Shown: piece by piece, positions 8,746 to 16,932 of the stretch
Numbering within the stretch: position 1 is the stretch's first letter
How the letters are laid out: every line of letters starts with the position of its first letter
Source of the DNA: Pseudomonas chlororaphis
GTDB taxonomy: Bacteria > Pseudomonadota > Gammaproteobacteria > Pseudomonadales > Pseudomonadaceae
DNA length: 64,000 bases
Assembly (NCBI RefSeq): GCF_003731765.1
Contig: NZ_MOAL01000004.1
Coordinates: 1,674,001 to 1,738,000, forward strand
Direction of reading: 5' to 3'
Notes under the pieces: model-generated
What the model was told of the DNA's origin: nothing
Databases searched by the model: none
The model's input: the letters and a program-made list of their open reading frames with translations, nothing else
Program-made: the position numbers and the translations under genes

Positions 8746-9413
8746 ATCGCACCATCGACTGGAATGAAATTCTCCAACTGCTACTCAATGCCACCGGCGA
8801 AACCCTGTACATGGTGTTGCTGGCCGGGCTCTTCACCTTGCTGATCGGCCTGCCCCTGGGGGTGTTGCTGTTTATCAGCCGGCGTGGCGGCCTGTACCCG
8901 CTGCCCCGGCTCAACGCGAGCCTCGGCAGCCTGGTCAACCTGGGCCGTTCCCTGCCTTTTGTGGTGCTGTTGATTGCCCTGATTCCCCTGACTCGGCTGG
9001 TGGTGGGCACCACCCTGGGCAGCACGGCGGCGGTGGTGCCGATCACCATCGGGGCCTTTCCGTTTTTTGCCCGGATCGTCGAAAACGCCCTGGACGAAGT
9101 GGACAAGGGCCGCATCGAAGCAATCCTCGCCATGGGCGGCGACATTCGCCACGTGATCCTCAAGGTACTGCTGCCCGAAGCCTTGCCGGCGCTGTTGGCG
9201 GGGTTGACCCTGACCCTGGTGATGCTGATCGGCTTTTCCTCCATGGCCGGGGTTATCGGTGGCGGCGGCCTCGGCGACCTGGCGATCCGCTACGGCTATC
9301 AGCGCTTCAACAATGAAGTGATGGTGGCCACGGTGGTGGTCCTGGTGTTGCTGGTCCAGGGCGTGCAAAGCCTGGGGGACCGCCTGGTGCGTTCCCTGGC
9401 TCATCGCCGCTGA
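8742..9413 (+). CDS. MetI-like ABC transporter permease
   Basis: 223 aa with about five hydrophobic segments. The cytoplasmic coupling loop reads EALDEVDKGRIEAILAMGGD, the typical EAA-type loop of MetI. It starts in a 4-nt overlap with the ATPase gene and closes the transporter operon. The substrate is presumed to be methionine-like, as for the linked binding protein. No clear terminator follows; the next 330 nt are the leader region of the methionine-rich protein gene. Confidence 0.92.
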   Translation: MNRTIDWNEILQLLLNATGETLYMVLLAGLFTLLIGLPLGVLLFISRRGGLYPLPRLNASLGSLVNLGRSLPFVVLLIALIPLTRLVVGTTLGSTAAVVPITIGAFPFFARIVENALDEVDKGRIEAILAMGGDIRHVILKVLLPEALPALLAGLTLTLVMLIGFSSMAGVIGGGGLGDLAIRYGYQRFNNEVMVATVVVLVLLVQGVQSLGDRLVRSLAHRR

Positions 9414-9673
9414 AAGGGTCGGCCTAGAGGCGTTTCTGGTCTTTTCGTAGCGCTGCCCGGCGAGATCGAGGAAAAACGTCGGCCGGGTTAGATCGATTAT
9501 TTCTTTGGGTTATGTGCATAGCGTGCAAAGGCATATCCATAGCGCCGGAATATCGGTCACAAACACCGCTTTCTCCGTCATGAAGGAGAATTGCGCGTTA
9601 TAGCGGATATTCTCGCCACCGCCACACCGATTACCCCCGCCGCAACATCCATCGACGTCGCTGGACCGCCATC

Positions 9674-9701
9674 TTGCTGCTCTCGGGCCAGTCCCTAGAA
9701 T
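9674..9701 (+). promoter_or_regulatory. Candidate sigma70 promoter of the Met-rich protein gene
   Basis: TTGCTG at 9674-9679 and TAGAAT at 9696-9701 are separated by 16 nt, placing a start site near 9708, about 40 nt before the ATG. The earlier part of the gap (9414-9670) has no gene that can be supported. Confidence 0.45.
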
Positions 9702-9749
9702 CGGCTCCATTCGCTTGATCCGACTATCCAAGCTTCAGGGAGCCACACC

Positions 9750-10259
9750 ATGATGAACGCCATGCAAATGCCAATGCCGATGAACAACACCATGCCGATG
9801 ATGCCGATGATGGGCATGCCGATGATGATGGCGACCATGACCTGCGAAATGATGGACGACGGCATGCAGTGCAAGATGATGCCGGCCGCTGGCATGGACA
9901 TGGCGATGTTCAAGAACAGCGCTGAAATGATGCAGATGATGATGAACTGCGGCATGCCGATGATGATGCACTGCGGCAACATGAGCATGATGTGCATGTC
10001 CCAGTCGGCCATGAGCATGCCGATGATGAACATGATGATGCCAATGCCGATGATGGGCATGCCCATGCCGTCGATGAAGTGCGTGATGGAATGCACCATG
10101 ATGGCCGACGGCATGATGTGCAAAATCATGCCGATGGCCGGCATGAACATGGACATGATGAAGAACTGCTGCACCCTGATGATGAAAATGATGAACGACT
10201 GCAGCATGCCGATGATGATGAGCTGCAACGGCATGCCGATGATGTGCTGCACCTGCTGA
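9750..10259 (+). CDS. Methionine- and cysteine-rich protein, internally duplicated
   Basis: 169 aa containing, by direct count, 72 Met (about 43%) and 15 Cys. The family is not recognised. Residues 31-82 and 114-166 align as two repeats sharing the pattern C-x-MM-x-DGM-x-CK-x-MP-x-AGM-x-M-x-M-x-KN, later SMPMMM/GMPMMM and a C near the end. Clusters such as MPMM and MMxC could bind soft metals like Cu(I), or the protein could store sulfur. GGGAG precedes the ATG by 8 nt and a strong terminator follows. No signal peptide is evident. It directly follows a methionine-type transporter inside a sulfur-scavenging region. The antisense frames are His-rich or Ile-rich only because ATG repeats read that way backwards, so this strand and frame are taken as real. 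Confidence 0.82.
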   Translation: MMNAMQMPMPMNNTMPMMPMMGMPMMMATMTCEMMDDGMQCKMMPAAGMDMAMFKNSAEMMQMMMNCGMPMMMHCGNMSMMCMSQSAMSMPMMNMMMPMPMMGMPMPSMKCVMECTMMADGMMCKIMPMAGMNMDMMKNCCTLMMKMMNDCSMPMMMSCNGMPMMCCTC

Positions 10260-10282
10260 TACATCGCAGCGGCTGAAAGCAC

Positions 10283-10316
10283 AAAGCCCGGCTGGGGTTA
10301 TCCCGCCGGGCTTTTT
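10283..10316 (+). terminator. Rho-independent terminator after the Met-rich gene
   Basis: AAAGCCCGGC at 10283-10292 pairs with GCCGGGCTTT at 10305-10314, giving a 10-bp stem followed by further T residues. It lies between two convergent genes and could act weakly in the other direction too. Confidence 0.88.
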
Positions 10317-10342
10317 CGTGTCTGTGATTTACGGCGGCGGGC

Positions 10343-10990
10343 TCAGTCCAGGCGTTCCGGGTGGGTCACCACCAGGTAGGCCACGGCTTCGCTGTCGGCC
10401 GGGTTGCGGTAGCGGTGGGGCTGGTCGGCGTAGAACAGGATCGAGTCGCCGGTGGACAGCAGGTAGCGTTCGTCGTTGACGCTGATCTCCAGCACCCCCT
10501 GGGACACCACCAGGTTCTCCTGGACCCCGGGGCCGTGGCCTTCGGAGAACTCCTCGCCCAGGGGGCTGAGGCGCAATTCGTAGAATTCCGATTGCCGTGC
10601 GGTATCGAACGGGAACAGGGCGCGGCTGACAAAGGCGCCGTTGGCACTCACCAGACGCTTGCTCTGGCTCGCCGAGAGCAGGGCCACACCATCGAACGAA
10701 CGCTGTTCAAGAAAGGCTGCCACGGACACCTTTAGGGCCTTGGCAATCTTGCACAGCACTTTGATCGACGGCACGCTGCGCCCGGATTCGATCTGCGCCA
10801 GCATCGCCCGGCTGACCCCGGACTGGCGGGCCAGGGCGTCCAGGGACAACTGGCGCTTGCCCCGCAGGCGCTGCAGGTTCTGCGCAACCCGGGCGCTGAT
10901 CGGGTCTTCTTCCTGGGCTTCCAAGGCCTTCAACTCCAGGGCGGGCTCATCGACGCTGGCCAGAAAGCGCGACGGGTCTTGGGCGTTCAC
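10343..10990 (-). CDS. XRE-family regulator with C-terminal cupin domain
   Basis: 215 aa. An N-terminal helix-turn-helix (ARVAQNLQRLRGKRQLSLDALARQSGVSRAMLAQIESGRSVPS, given here by its ends ARVAQNL and IESGRSVPS) is joined to a cupin_2 domain (residues about 135-210: YELRLSPLG..., HGPGVQENLVV..., GDSILFYADQPHRYRN). Such regulators sense small molecules, often amino-acid or sulfur metabolites. The start is taken as the GTG at 10988-10990, which overlaps the TGA of the upstream 53-aa ORF (GTGA). Its target is unknown; it lies between the Met-rich gene and the ssuABC-like operon. Confidence 0.85.
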   Translation of the reverse strand: MNAQDPSRFLASVDEPALELKALEAQEEDPISARVAQNLQRLRGKRQLSLDALARQSGVSRAMLAQIESGRSVPSIKVLCKIAKALKVSVAAFLEQRSFDGVALLSASQSKRLVSANGAFVSRALFPFDTARQSEFYELRLSPLGEEFSEGHGPGVQENLVVSQGVLEISVNDERYLLSTGDSILFYADQPHRYRNPADSEAVAYLVVTHPERLD

Positions 10991-11148
10991 CCGAGACGGG
11001 TCTCGATGGTGCGGCTGGCCTGGACCCACTGCATGACCTGGAAACCGGCGTTGCGTGCATACATTTCCCACATGGCCCGTGCCTGTTGCTGCGCCTGCTT
11101 GCGTTTGCGGAATTGGGCGAGGTCGATAACCTTGTCAGTCGATTTCAT
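10987..11148 (-). CDS. Small 53-aa protein coupled to the XRE-cupin regulator
   Basis: The ORF starts at the ATG at 11146-11148 (MKSTDKVIDLAQFRKRKQ...) and ends in a GTGA overlap with the regulator start. The product is basic, with a helical, glutamine-rich middle and ends in ETRLG. No family is recognised. The exact 4-nt coupling with the downstream start is the main support; the ribosome-binding site is weak. It may be a real small protein or a leader peptide for the regulator. Upstream, 11149-11268 is AT-rich and probably carries the promoter. Confidence 0.55.
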   Translation of the reverse strand: MKSTDKVIDLAQFRKRKQAQQQARAMWEMYARNAGFQVMQWVQASRTIETRLG

Positions 11149-11268
11149 AAGGCACTTCACTGTGGTGACCAATGGACGGGATGAACTGAGAGTACGTGGA
11201 TATTTTTATAACGATAAATACTGATTTTTTATTTATTAATTCCTTTTGGGTCTTAGTGCGGCCGCGCC

Positions 11269-11982
11269 TCAAATCACTTGGGCGCGGTGCAATTCGGTCA
11301 GCGCCAGGGCCTTGAGATTGGCCAGCAAAGGGTCGCGCCGATCCCGGGGGTGAGCCAGGTCCACCGCCAGGTCGCGGCGAATGGTGCTGGGGCGATTGTC
11401 CATCACCAGCACCCGGTCGCTCAGGTACAGCGCCTCGTCGACGTCATGGGTCACCAGCAGCAGGGCGATAGCGTGGTGGTCGGCCAATTGCAGCAGCAGG
11501 TCCTGGAGTTTCATTCGGGTAAAGGCATCCACGGCGCTGAAGGGCTCGTCCAGCAGCAGCACCTGGGGCCGTGAGTACAGGCCGCGGGCAATCGCCACAC
11601 GCTGCGCCATGCCCCCCGAGAGCGCCTTGGGCAGGGCCTGGGCAAAACCGCCGAGGCCGACTTCTTCGATCAGTTGCGCGACCCAGGCGCGGTCGTAATC
11701 GCGATCGGCACTGAAGCCGATGTTCTGTTCCACCGTCAGCCAGGGCATCAGCCGAGGCTCCTGGAACACGAAGGCCACTTGCGTGGCGTGGCTCTGCAGT
11801 TGGCCCTGAAAATCCTGCTCCAGGCCGGCGACGATGCGCAGCAGGGTGCTTTTGCCGCAACCGCTGGGGCCCAGCAGGCTCACGGACTCCCGGGGGCGCA
11901 GTTGCAGGTGGATGTTGTTCAGCACCGTGGTCGTGGCGAAGGTCTTGCGCTCGACCCGGATGTCCAGCAGGTGTTCACTCAT
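11269..11982 (-). CDS. SsuB-like sulfonate ABC transporter ATPase
   Basis: 237 aa. Walker A is GPSGCGKST, Q-loop FQEPRLMPW, signature LSGGMAQR, Walker B VLLLDEPFSAVD and switch His THDVDEAL. The LSGGMAQR signature and PRLMPW loop are typical of the nitrate/sulfonate/taurine ATPase group (SsuB, TauB). It is the last gene of a binding protein-permease-ATPase operon headed by a sigma54-type promoter, and its start is 3 nt from the permease stop. It powers import of an aliphatic sulfonate or related organosulfur anion; the exact substrate cannot be read from sequence. Confidence 0.9.
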   Translation of the reverse strand: MSEHLLDIRVERKTFATTTVLNNIHLQLRPRESVSLLGPSGCGKSTLLRIVAGLEQDFQGQLQSHATQVAFVFQEPRLMPWLTVEQNIGFSADRDYDRAWVAQLIEEVGLGGFAQALPKALSGGMAQRVAIARGLYSRPQVLLLDEPFSAVDAFTRMKLQDLLLQLADHHAIALLLVTHDVDEALYLSDRVLVMDNRPSTIRRDLAVDLAHPRDRRDPLLANLKALALTELHRAQVI

Positions 11983-11985
11983 GGC

Positions 11986-12834
11986 TCATTCCTTGGCGTT
12001 GTGGCCGTTGAAGGTGTCGCGCCAGGCCAGGCAGCGTTTTTCCAGGCTGGCGAGCAGGCCGTCGCTGACTTTGCCCAAAAGCGCCAGGACGATGATCGCG
12101 GCCAGCACAATGTCCGGGCGCGACGTCTCGCGACCGTCGCTGAGCAGGTAGCCCAGGCCCTTGGTGGCGGCAATCAGTTCCGCCGCCACCAGGAACATCC
12201 AGGCCAGGCTCATGCCGGCGCGCAAGCCAGTGAACAGGCCGGGCAGGGCCGCCGGCAGGAGAATCCGGCGCACCAGCCGCAGGCGACTGAAGCCGTACAT
12301 TTGCCCGACCTCCACCAGCTTGCGGTCGATGTTGCGGATCGCCGCCACGCCATTGAGGTACACCGGGAAAAACGCGCCGATGGCAATCAGCACGATCTTC
12401 GAGGTTTCGTCGATCCCCAGCCACAGCAGCAACAGCGGGACCCAGGCCAGGCTCGGGATCGAGCGCAGGCCGGCGAAGGTCGGTTCCAGCCAGGCTTCGG
12501 CTTCCCGGCTCAGGCCGACCCAGGCGGCGAACACCAGGGCCAGGCTGGCACCGATGGCAAAGCCCAGCAGCACCCGCAACAGGCTGGCGCTGATGTGTTT
12601 CCACAAGGCGCCCTGGGCCAGGTCGCCGAGGGTGACGGCAATCTCGCTGGGGGCGGGCATCTGGTAGGCGGGCAGCCAGCCGATGCGCACGATGATTTCC
12701 AGCACCAGGATAATCAGCACGGGCAGGGCCAGGCCCTTTAGGCGCAGGCGCCAGGCCGGGCTCAGGGACGAGGGCAGGGCGCGGGTTGCGGGCAGGGCCA
12801 GGCGTGCGGGCGGGTCGTTGCTTTTGCTGGTCAT
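11986..12834 (-). CDS. SsuC-like sulfonate ABC transporter permease
   Basis: 282 aa with a charged N-terminus and about six membrane segments of the BPD_transp_1 type. The coupling loop is near EVGQMYGFSRLRLVRRILLPAALP (quoted by its ends EVGQMYG and LLPAALP), as in SsuC/TauC. It lies between the binding-protein and ATPase genes of the same operon, with 82 nt to the former. Confidence 0.9.
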   Translation of the reverse strand: MTSKSNDPPARLALPATRALPSSLSPAWRLRLKGLALPVLIILVLEIIVRIGWLPAYQMPAPSEIAVTLGDLAQGALWKHISASLLRVLLGFAIGASLALVFAAWVGLSREAEAWLEPTFAGLRSIPSLAWVPLLLLWLGIDETSKIVLIAIGAFFPVYLNGVAAIRNIDRKLVEVGQMYGFSRLRLVRRILLPAALPGLFTGLRAGMSLAWMFLVAAELIAATKGLGYLLSDGRETSRPDIVLAAIIVLALLGKVSDGLLASLEKRCLAWRDTFNGHNAKE

Positions 12835-12916
12835 GGGGTTCTCCGATGACGGCGGGTGGTGGCGACCACGGCGAATCCGCGACGGGCGCGGATTCGGCGG
12901 CTGCAGACGGCGAGGG

Positions 12917-13909
12917 TTATTGGCGAGCGACGCTGTCCTTGGCGCCGGTGTCGAGCAACTGGTCGATCACCTGATCGACATTCACCCCACGGCGTACCAG
13001 CTCTTCAGAGACCAGGATCGGCGCGGCGGCCTTGGAGGCAATCACATCCTGGGCGCTCAATTGCGGACTATTAAGGTCAGTGCGCGACAGTTGCAGCTTG
13101 GCCACGTCCAGGGGCAGGCCGGATTCACTGGCCAGCAGTTGCGCCAGCTCGGCCGGGTTTTTCAGCGCCCATTCCCGGGCTTGTTCATAAGCGCCGATCA
13201 CGGTCTGGATGGTCTGTGGGTGCTCCTTGGCGTATTTTTCGGTGACGCTGACCACGCCGTAGCTATTGAAGTGGCTGTTGCGGTAGAGCAGGCGCGAACC
13301 GGCCTGTACCTGGCTGGCGGCCATGTGCGGGTCGAGGCCGGCCCAGGCGTCTACGTCGCCTTTCTCCAGGGCGGTGCGGCCATCCGGGTGCTGCAGGTGC
13401 ACCAGCTCCACGTCGTCCTTGCTCAGGCCGGCCTGTTGCAGGCTGCGCAAGGTAAACAGGTAAGGATCGGTGCCTTTGGTGGCGGCGATCTTCTTGCCCT
13501 TGAGGTCGGCGATGCTCTGGTACGGCGAGTCCTTGCGCACCACCAGGGCGGTCCATTCGGCGCGGCTGTAGACGTACACCGACTTGATCGGGCTGCCATT
13601 GGCCCGGCTCAACACCGCCGCCAGGCTGGCCGATGAGGCGAAATCCACACCGCCGCTGTTGAGGTACTCCAGGGAGCGGTTACTGCCCTGGCTCAGTACC
13701 CAACTGACCTTGGTCTGGGGCAGGGCCTTTTCCAGGTAGCCGAAATGCTTGAGCACCAGGCTGACCGGCGAATAGTAGGCGTAGTCCAGGTGCACCTCGG
13801 CCGGCGCGGTTTCCGCCGCCTGGGCCAGGGGTTGCAGGCTGAGGGCCAGGGCACAGGCGCTGATCAGGTACTTGGCGCTGGCGAGGGAAAAGCGAAATGT
13901 GGTTTTCAT
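12917..13909 (-). CDS. SsuA-like periplasmic sulfonate-binding protein
   Basis: 330 aa with a signal peptide ending near AQAAETAP. The family signature segments are present: SNRSLEYLNSGGVDFASSAS, then SIADLKGKKIAATKGTDPY and ALEKGDVDAWAGLDPHMA. This is the SsuA/NMT1-type fold for aliphatic sulfonates and related anions. It is the promoter-proximal gene of the operon; a sigma54-type promoter lies 90 nt upstream with two palindromic activator-type sites behind it. Confidence 0.9.
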   Translation of the reverse strand: MKTTFRFSLASAKYLISACALALSLQPLAQAAETAPAEVHLDYAYYSPVSLVLKHFGYLEKALPQTKVSWVLSQGSNRSLEYLNSGGVDFASSASLAAVLSRANGSPIKSVYVYSRAEWTALVVRKDSPYQSIADLKGKKIAATKGTDPYLFTLRSLQQAGLSKDDVELVHLQHPDGRTALEKGDVDAWAGLDPHMAASQVQAGSRLLYRNSHFNSYGVVSVTEKYAKEHPQTIQTVIGAYEQAREWALKNPAELAQLLASESGLPLDVAKLQLSRTDLNSPQLSAQDVIASKAAAPILVSEELVRRGVNVDQVIDQLLDTGAKDSVARQ

Positions 13910-13998
13910 GGGGCGGCTCCAGGCAAGGCAACGATAGGGCGATATTCTTATTTCCGAAAAGTCGGATAGAAGGAGTTAATCCTGCTTAAAAGGAATAT

Positions 13999-14014
13999 TG
14001 CAGGCTCTGTGCCA
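13999..14014 (-). promoter_or_regulatory. Sigma54 (-24/-12) promoter of the ssuABC-like operon
   Basis: On the minus strand the sequence is TGGCACAGAGCCTGCA: the invariant GG and GC are separated by exactly 10 nt, and the flanks match the TGGCAC-N5-TGCA consensus. It lies 90 nt before the binding-protein ATG, with two palindromes 71 and 101 bp further upstream. Confidence 0.85.
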
Positions 14015-14069
14015 TTTACCCCAAAGCGCCGCCCACGGGCCCCGCGCAAGCCTCCCAAACCCAGGCAAC

Positions 14070-14115
14070 TGTTGCTCGCCAAACAGTCTGTTGGCCCGCT
14101 GTTGCTCCATCAACA
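14070..14115. promoter_or_regulatory. Tandem activator-type palindromes TGYTG-N6-CARCA
   Basis: TGTTGCTCGCCAAACA at 14070-14085 (one mismatch in the right arm) and TGTTGCTCCATCAACA at 14100-14115 are 30 bp apart centre to centre, about three helical turns, as expected for cooperative binding of a sigma54 activator. They could also serve the divergent gene at 14268. Confidence 0.7.
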
Positions 14116-14267
14116 TCTCCGTCTTGACCCTCATCGCCACCCAACTGAGCGCCCACTGAACCCCGATAAAACCGGCTATGTGCTTATGCATAAAACGTAT
14201 TTCAGAATCTGATTCTAAGAGCGTTATGGTCTATGCAAATCGTCCCTCCCTTTCAAGGAATCACCCC

Positions 14268-15215
14268 ATGAACCTCTCTCGACACCTGCGCGGGTTGCTT
14301 GCCAGTGCCTTGCTTGCGGCGCCTCTGGCGCAGGCCGCGGCCCCGGTGGTGCTGAATATCGGCGACCAGAACTACTACAACATCCGCGCCTCGGTGGAGG
14401 CCTCCGGGGTGCTGGAGGGCGCGCCTTATCGCGTCGAATGGAAACACTTCCAGGCCGCTGCGCCCCTGGCCGAAGCCCTGAATACCGGTGCGCTGGACGT
14501 TGGCTTCCTCGGTGATTCGGGCTTCCTGTTCCTGGCGGCCAAACAGGCGCCGGTCAAGCTGATCGGCGTCTCGCGGCAAAACCCCGACACCATCGCCTTG
14601 CTGGTGCCCAAGGACTCCACGGTGAAAACCATCGCCGACCTCAAGGGCAAGAAAGTCGCCTACTGGCCGGGTGCCTGGAGCCAGCAACTGACCTTGCGTG
14701 CTCTGGAGAAAGCCGGCTTGCCGGAGGACTACGTCGAGTTCGTCAAGCTGATGCCGATCGATGCGGCCGCTGCCTTGCCTCAAGGCAGCATCGACGCGTT
14801 TCCGGTCTGGGAACCCTACATCTCCCAGCAGATCGTGTTTTCCGGAGCGCGGCCGATCTTCACCGCCAAGGACCTGATGCCCGGGCTGAGCGCCATTGCC
14901 GCCTCGACCCCGGCCATTGAGAGTAAGCACGAAGCCATCGCCGACTTTCTGCAGCGCCTGAAAAAGGCCCGGGCCTGGGTCGACAACCACACCGATGAAT
15001 ACGCTGACCTGTGGGCGAAAAAAGCCAACCTTGATCAGAATGTCTCGCGCCATTGGTTGCGCCAGGCCCACCTGAGCATCGGCCCGGTGGACGCGCAGGC
15101 GGCCAGCGACCTGCAGAGCACGGCGGATTTCCTGTTCAAGGTCAAAGCCTTGCCCGCACCCCTGGCCACCGCCCCGATCATCGACCCTTCGTTCGCCCAG
15201 GCCCTGGCGCAATAA
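14268..15215 (+). CDS. Orphan SsuA-like periplasmic binding protein
   Basis: 315 aa with a signal peptide (MNLSRHLRGLLASALLAAPLAQA). Family segments include ALNTGALDVGFLGDSG, TIADLKGKKVAYWPGAWSQQ and LPQGSIDAFPVWEPY. The ATG at 14268 is chosen because AAGGA lies 9 nt upstream; earlier in-frame starts lack one. It is divergent from the ssuABC-like operon and has no permease or ATPase of its own. It may therefore feed another transporter, for example the importer at 31.3-33.7 kb that lacks a binding protein. The leader has the palindromes TTATGCATAA and AGAATC-T-GATTCT (14204-14216), which may be operators. Confidence 0.87.
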   Translation: MNLSRHLRGLLASALLAAPLAQAAAPVVLNIGDQNYYNIRASVEASGVLEGAPYRVEWKHFQAAAPLAEALNTGALDVGFLGDSGFLFLAAKQAPVKLIGVSRQNPDTIALLVPKDSTVKTIADLKGKKVAYWPGAWSQQLTLRALEKAGLPEDYVEFVKLMPIDAAAALPQGSIDAFPVWEPYISQQIVFSGARPIFTAKDLMPGLSAIAASTPAIESKHEAIADFLQRLKKARAWVDNHTDEYADLWAKKANLDQNVSRHWLRQAHLSIGPVDAQAASDLQSTADFLFKVKALPAPLATAPIIDPSFAQALAQ

Positions 15216-15245
15216 CCCCAAACAATCCGCTCGCCTCGAAACCGC

Positions 15246-15372
15246 CATCGTCGGCAAGCCGGCTCCCACAGAAGCGGGGCGCCGACGTGATCGTTCCCAT
15301 GCTCCGCGTGGGAATGCCGCCCATGACGCTTGCACCCTTGTTACCGCCATCGCCGGCAAGCCGGGCTCCTAC
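15246..15372. repeat. Two REP-like palindromes and an interposed short palindrome
   Basis: CGTCGGCAAGCCGGCTCC near 15250-15268 and CGCCGGCAAGCCGGGCTCC near 15350-15368 are REP elements, here in the same orientation. Between them, TTCCCATGCTCCGCGTGGGAA (two arms TTCCCA and TGGGAA) is another common Pseudomonas intergenic palindrome. No gene is supported in 15216-15560. Confidence 0.75.
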
Positions 15373-15397
15373 GGGTTTTGTTGCATCCCGGTGGTGG

Positions 15398-15413
15398 TGT
15401 TGCTCCGGCAACA
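15398..15413. promoter_or_regulatory. Activator-type palindrome TGYTG-N6-CARCA
   Basis: TGTTGCTCCGGCAACA is a perfect match to the 16-bp motif, centred 102 bp upstream of the sigma54 promoter at 15500-15515. Confidence 0.7.
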
Positions 15414-15499
15414 GTGGCGGAACAGATTGCCGTGGGGGATACAGCGTTTACGCCGGCGCCGCGCGGTGCAGCCCCAGTAAAACGGGGTTCGAGCGGGGT

Positions 15500-15515
15500 T
15501 GGCCTGGCCTGTGCA
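15500..15515 (+). promoter_or_regulatory. Sigma54 (-24/-12) promoter of the sugar-type binding protein gene
   Basis: TGGCCTGGCCTGTGCA has GG and GC 10 nt apart and a TGCA -12 end. It is 46 nt before the ATG at 15561. Confidence 0.78.
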
Positions 15516-15560
15516 ATGACCGATGCAGCACCTTTGAATCAGCCTCACGGAGTAGGCCCA

Positions 15561-16586
15561 ATGCCCGCAGTCGCTTTATCGCCGAACCTCAATCACCGCG
15601 CTCCCCGTCGTCTCTTCCCCCGCAAAGGCTGGCAGGCCCTGGCGTTGGCCATCCTGGCCGCGACCTTTGGGGTGACGGCCCAGGCCGATGACGCCGACGT
15701 GCCGTCCCTGGCCGGCAAACGCATTGCCATCAGCATGACCGGTACCAGTCACTACTTCGATATCAAGGCGTTCCAGGCCCAGGTCGATGAGGTCAAGCGC
15801 CTCGGTGGCACGCCCATTACCCTGGACGCGGGGCGCAATGACAAAAACCTGGTGACTCAACTGCAGACCGTGGTCACCCAGAAACCCGACGCGGTGATCC
15901 AGACCCTGGGCACCCTCAGCGTGATCGACCCCTGGCTTAAGCGCATCAACAAGGCCGGGATTCCCTTGTTCACCATCGATGCACCGTCCCAATACAGCAT
16001 TAACAACACCACGTCCGACAACGTCGCCACCGGCAAGGCCCTGGCCGATCAGTTGATCAAGGACAGCGGCGGCAAGGGCCAGATCCTGGTGTTCAACGGT
16101 TTTTACGGGGTGCCGGTGTGCGCCATCCGTTATGACCAGTTGAAGCTGGCCCTCAAGGATCACCCGCAGTTGCAGATCATCGAGCCCGAGCTGCGGGACG
16201 TGATCCCCAACACCGTGCAGGACGCCTATTCCCAGGTGTCGGCCCTGCTCAACAAGTACCCCAAGGGCAGCGTCGCAGCGATCTGGTCGGCTTGGGACAT
16301 TCCCCAACTGGGCGCCAGCAAGGCCCTGGTGGACGCCGGCCGTACCGAAATCAAGACCTACGGCGTGGACGGCACGCCGGAAGTGCTGGAGCTGCTCAAG
16401 CACGACAACTCGCCCATCGGCGCGGTGGTGGCCCAGCAGCCGGCGCTGATCGGCAAGACCGCGGTGCAGAATGTGGCCCGCTACCTGGCCGGGCAGCATG
16501 ACCTGCCGAAGGAAACCCAAGTGCCGACCTTGCTGACCACGGCGGCCAATCTGCCCGAGGTCCAGCAACTGCGTGGCGACCAATAA
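15561..16586 (+). CDS. Sugar-type (RbsB-like) ABC transporter substrate-binding protein
   Basis: 341 aa with an extended signal peptide ending near VTAQADDADV. It has the periplasmic binding protein type 1 fold: IAISMTGTSHYFDIKAFQAQV, PDAVIQTLG, PLFTIDAPSQY, and AIWSAWDIPQLGASKAL. The start is the ATG at 15561, with CGGAG (15548-15552) 8 nt upstream. It has its own sigma54 promoter and is followed by a strong terminator. The matching ATPase and permeases lie 2 kb downstream behind an OprD-type porin. The substrate is unknown; a sulfonated or sulfated sugar or similar polyol compound is a guess from the regulatory context. Confidence 0.87.
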   Translation: MPAVALSPNLNHRAPRRLFPRKGWQALALAILAATFGVTAQADDADVPSLAGKRIAISMTGTSHYFDIKAFQAQVDEVKRLGGTPITLDAGRNDKNLVTQLQTVVTQKPDAVIQTLGTLSVIDPWLKRINKAGIPLFTIDAPSQYSINNTTSDNVATGKALADQLIKDSGGKGQILVFNGFYGVPVCAIRYDQLKLALKDHPQLQIIEPELRDVIPNTVQDAYSQVSALLNKYPKGSVAAIWSAWDIPQLGASKALVDAGRTEIKTYGVDGTPEVLELLKHDNSPIGAVVAQQPALIGKTAVQNVARYLAGQHDLPKETQVPTLLTTAANLPEVQQLRGDQ

Positions 16587-16686
16587 ACGCGGGTTTTATC
16601 AAGCGCTCAAGCCACAGGCCGATGCCTGAACGGCCATCGCATCACGCCACGGTCTTGAGGGTTAACTCCAAAAGAACTGGCTAACT

Positions 16687-16716
16687 AACGGAACACTTCG
16701 GTGTTCCGTTTTTTTT
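16687..16716 (+). terminator. Rho-independent terminator after the sugar-type binding protein
   Basis: AACGGAACAC and GTGTTCCGTT form a 10-bp stem with a stable TTCG tetraloop, followed by a run of eight T. The remaining 16717-16932 is AT-rich leader of the porin gene without another supported ORF. Confidence 0.95.
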
Positions 16717-16932
16717 GCCAATAAAAACTCAGTCTGGAACTTAAGTGCCAACTTTCTGGTGTTTACCAAACAACACTTCAGTGACAGTTTGTTGCGTTAT
16801 CGCTGTTTTTATAAAGAGCGATTAGTTTAATAACTATCTGAAAAATATAGATTTAATGACATGGCATGAATTTCGGATAGGGCAGGGGGTGCACAGATCC
16901 ACTCCCTACTTTCCATCACTAAAGAGTCTGCC

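Noticed and set aside
9529..9544. Possible sigma54 promoter before the Met-rich gene (GG-N10-GC in AGGCATATCCATAGCG)
   Set aside because: Poor match outside GG and GC, 200 nt from the start, and no TGYTG-N6-CARCA palindrome nearby.
9695..10282. Antisense ORF of 195 codons (hydrophobic, Ile/Met-rich) and a shorter His-rich antisense ORF at 9735-9971
   Set aside because: Both arise because ATG repeats read as CAT or shifted codons on the other strand; no ribosome-binding site, and the sense frame has a good site and terminator.
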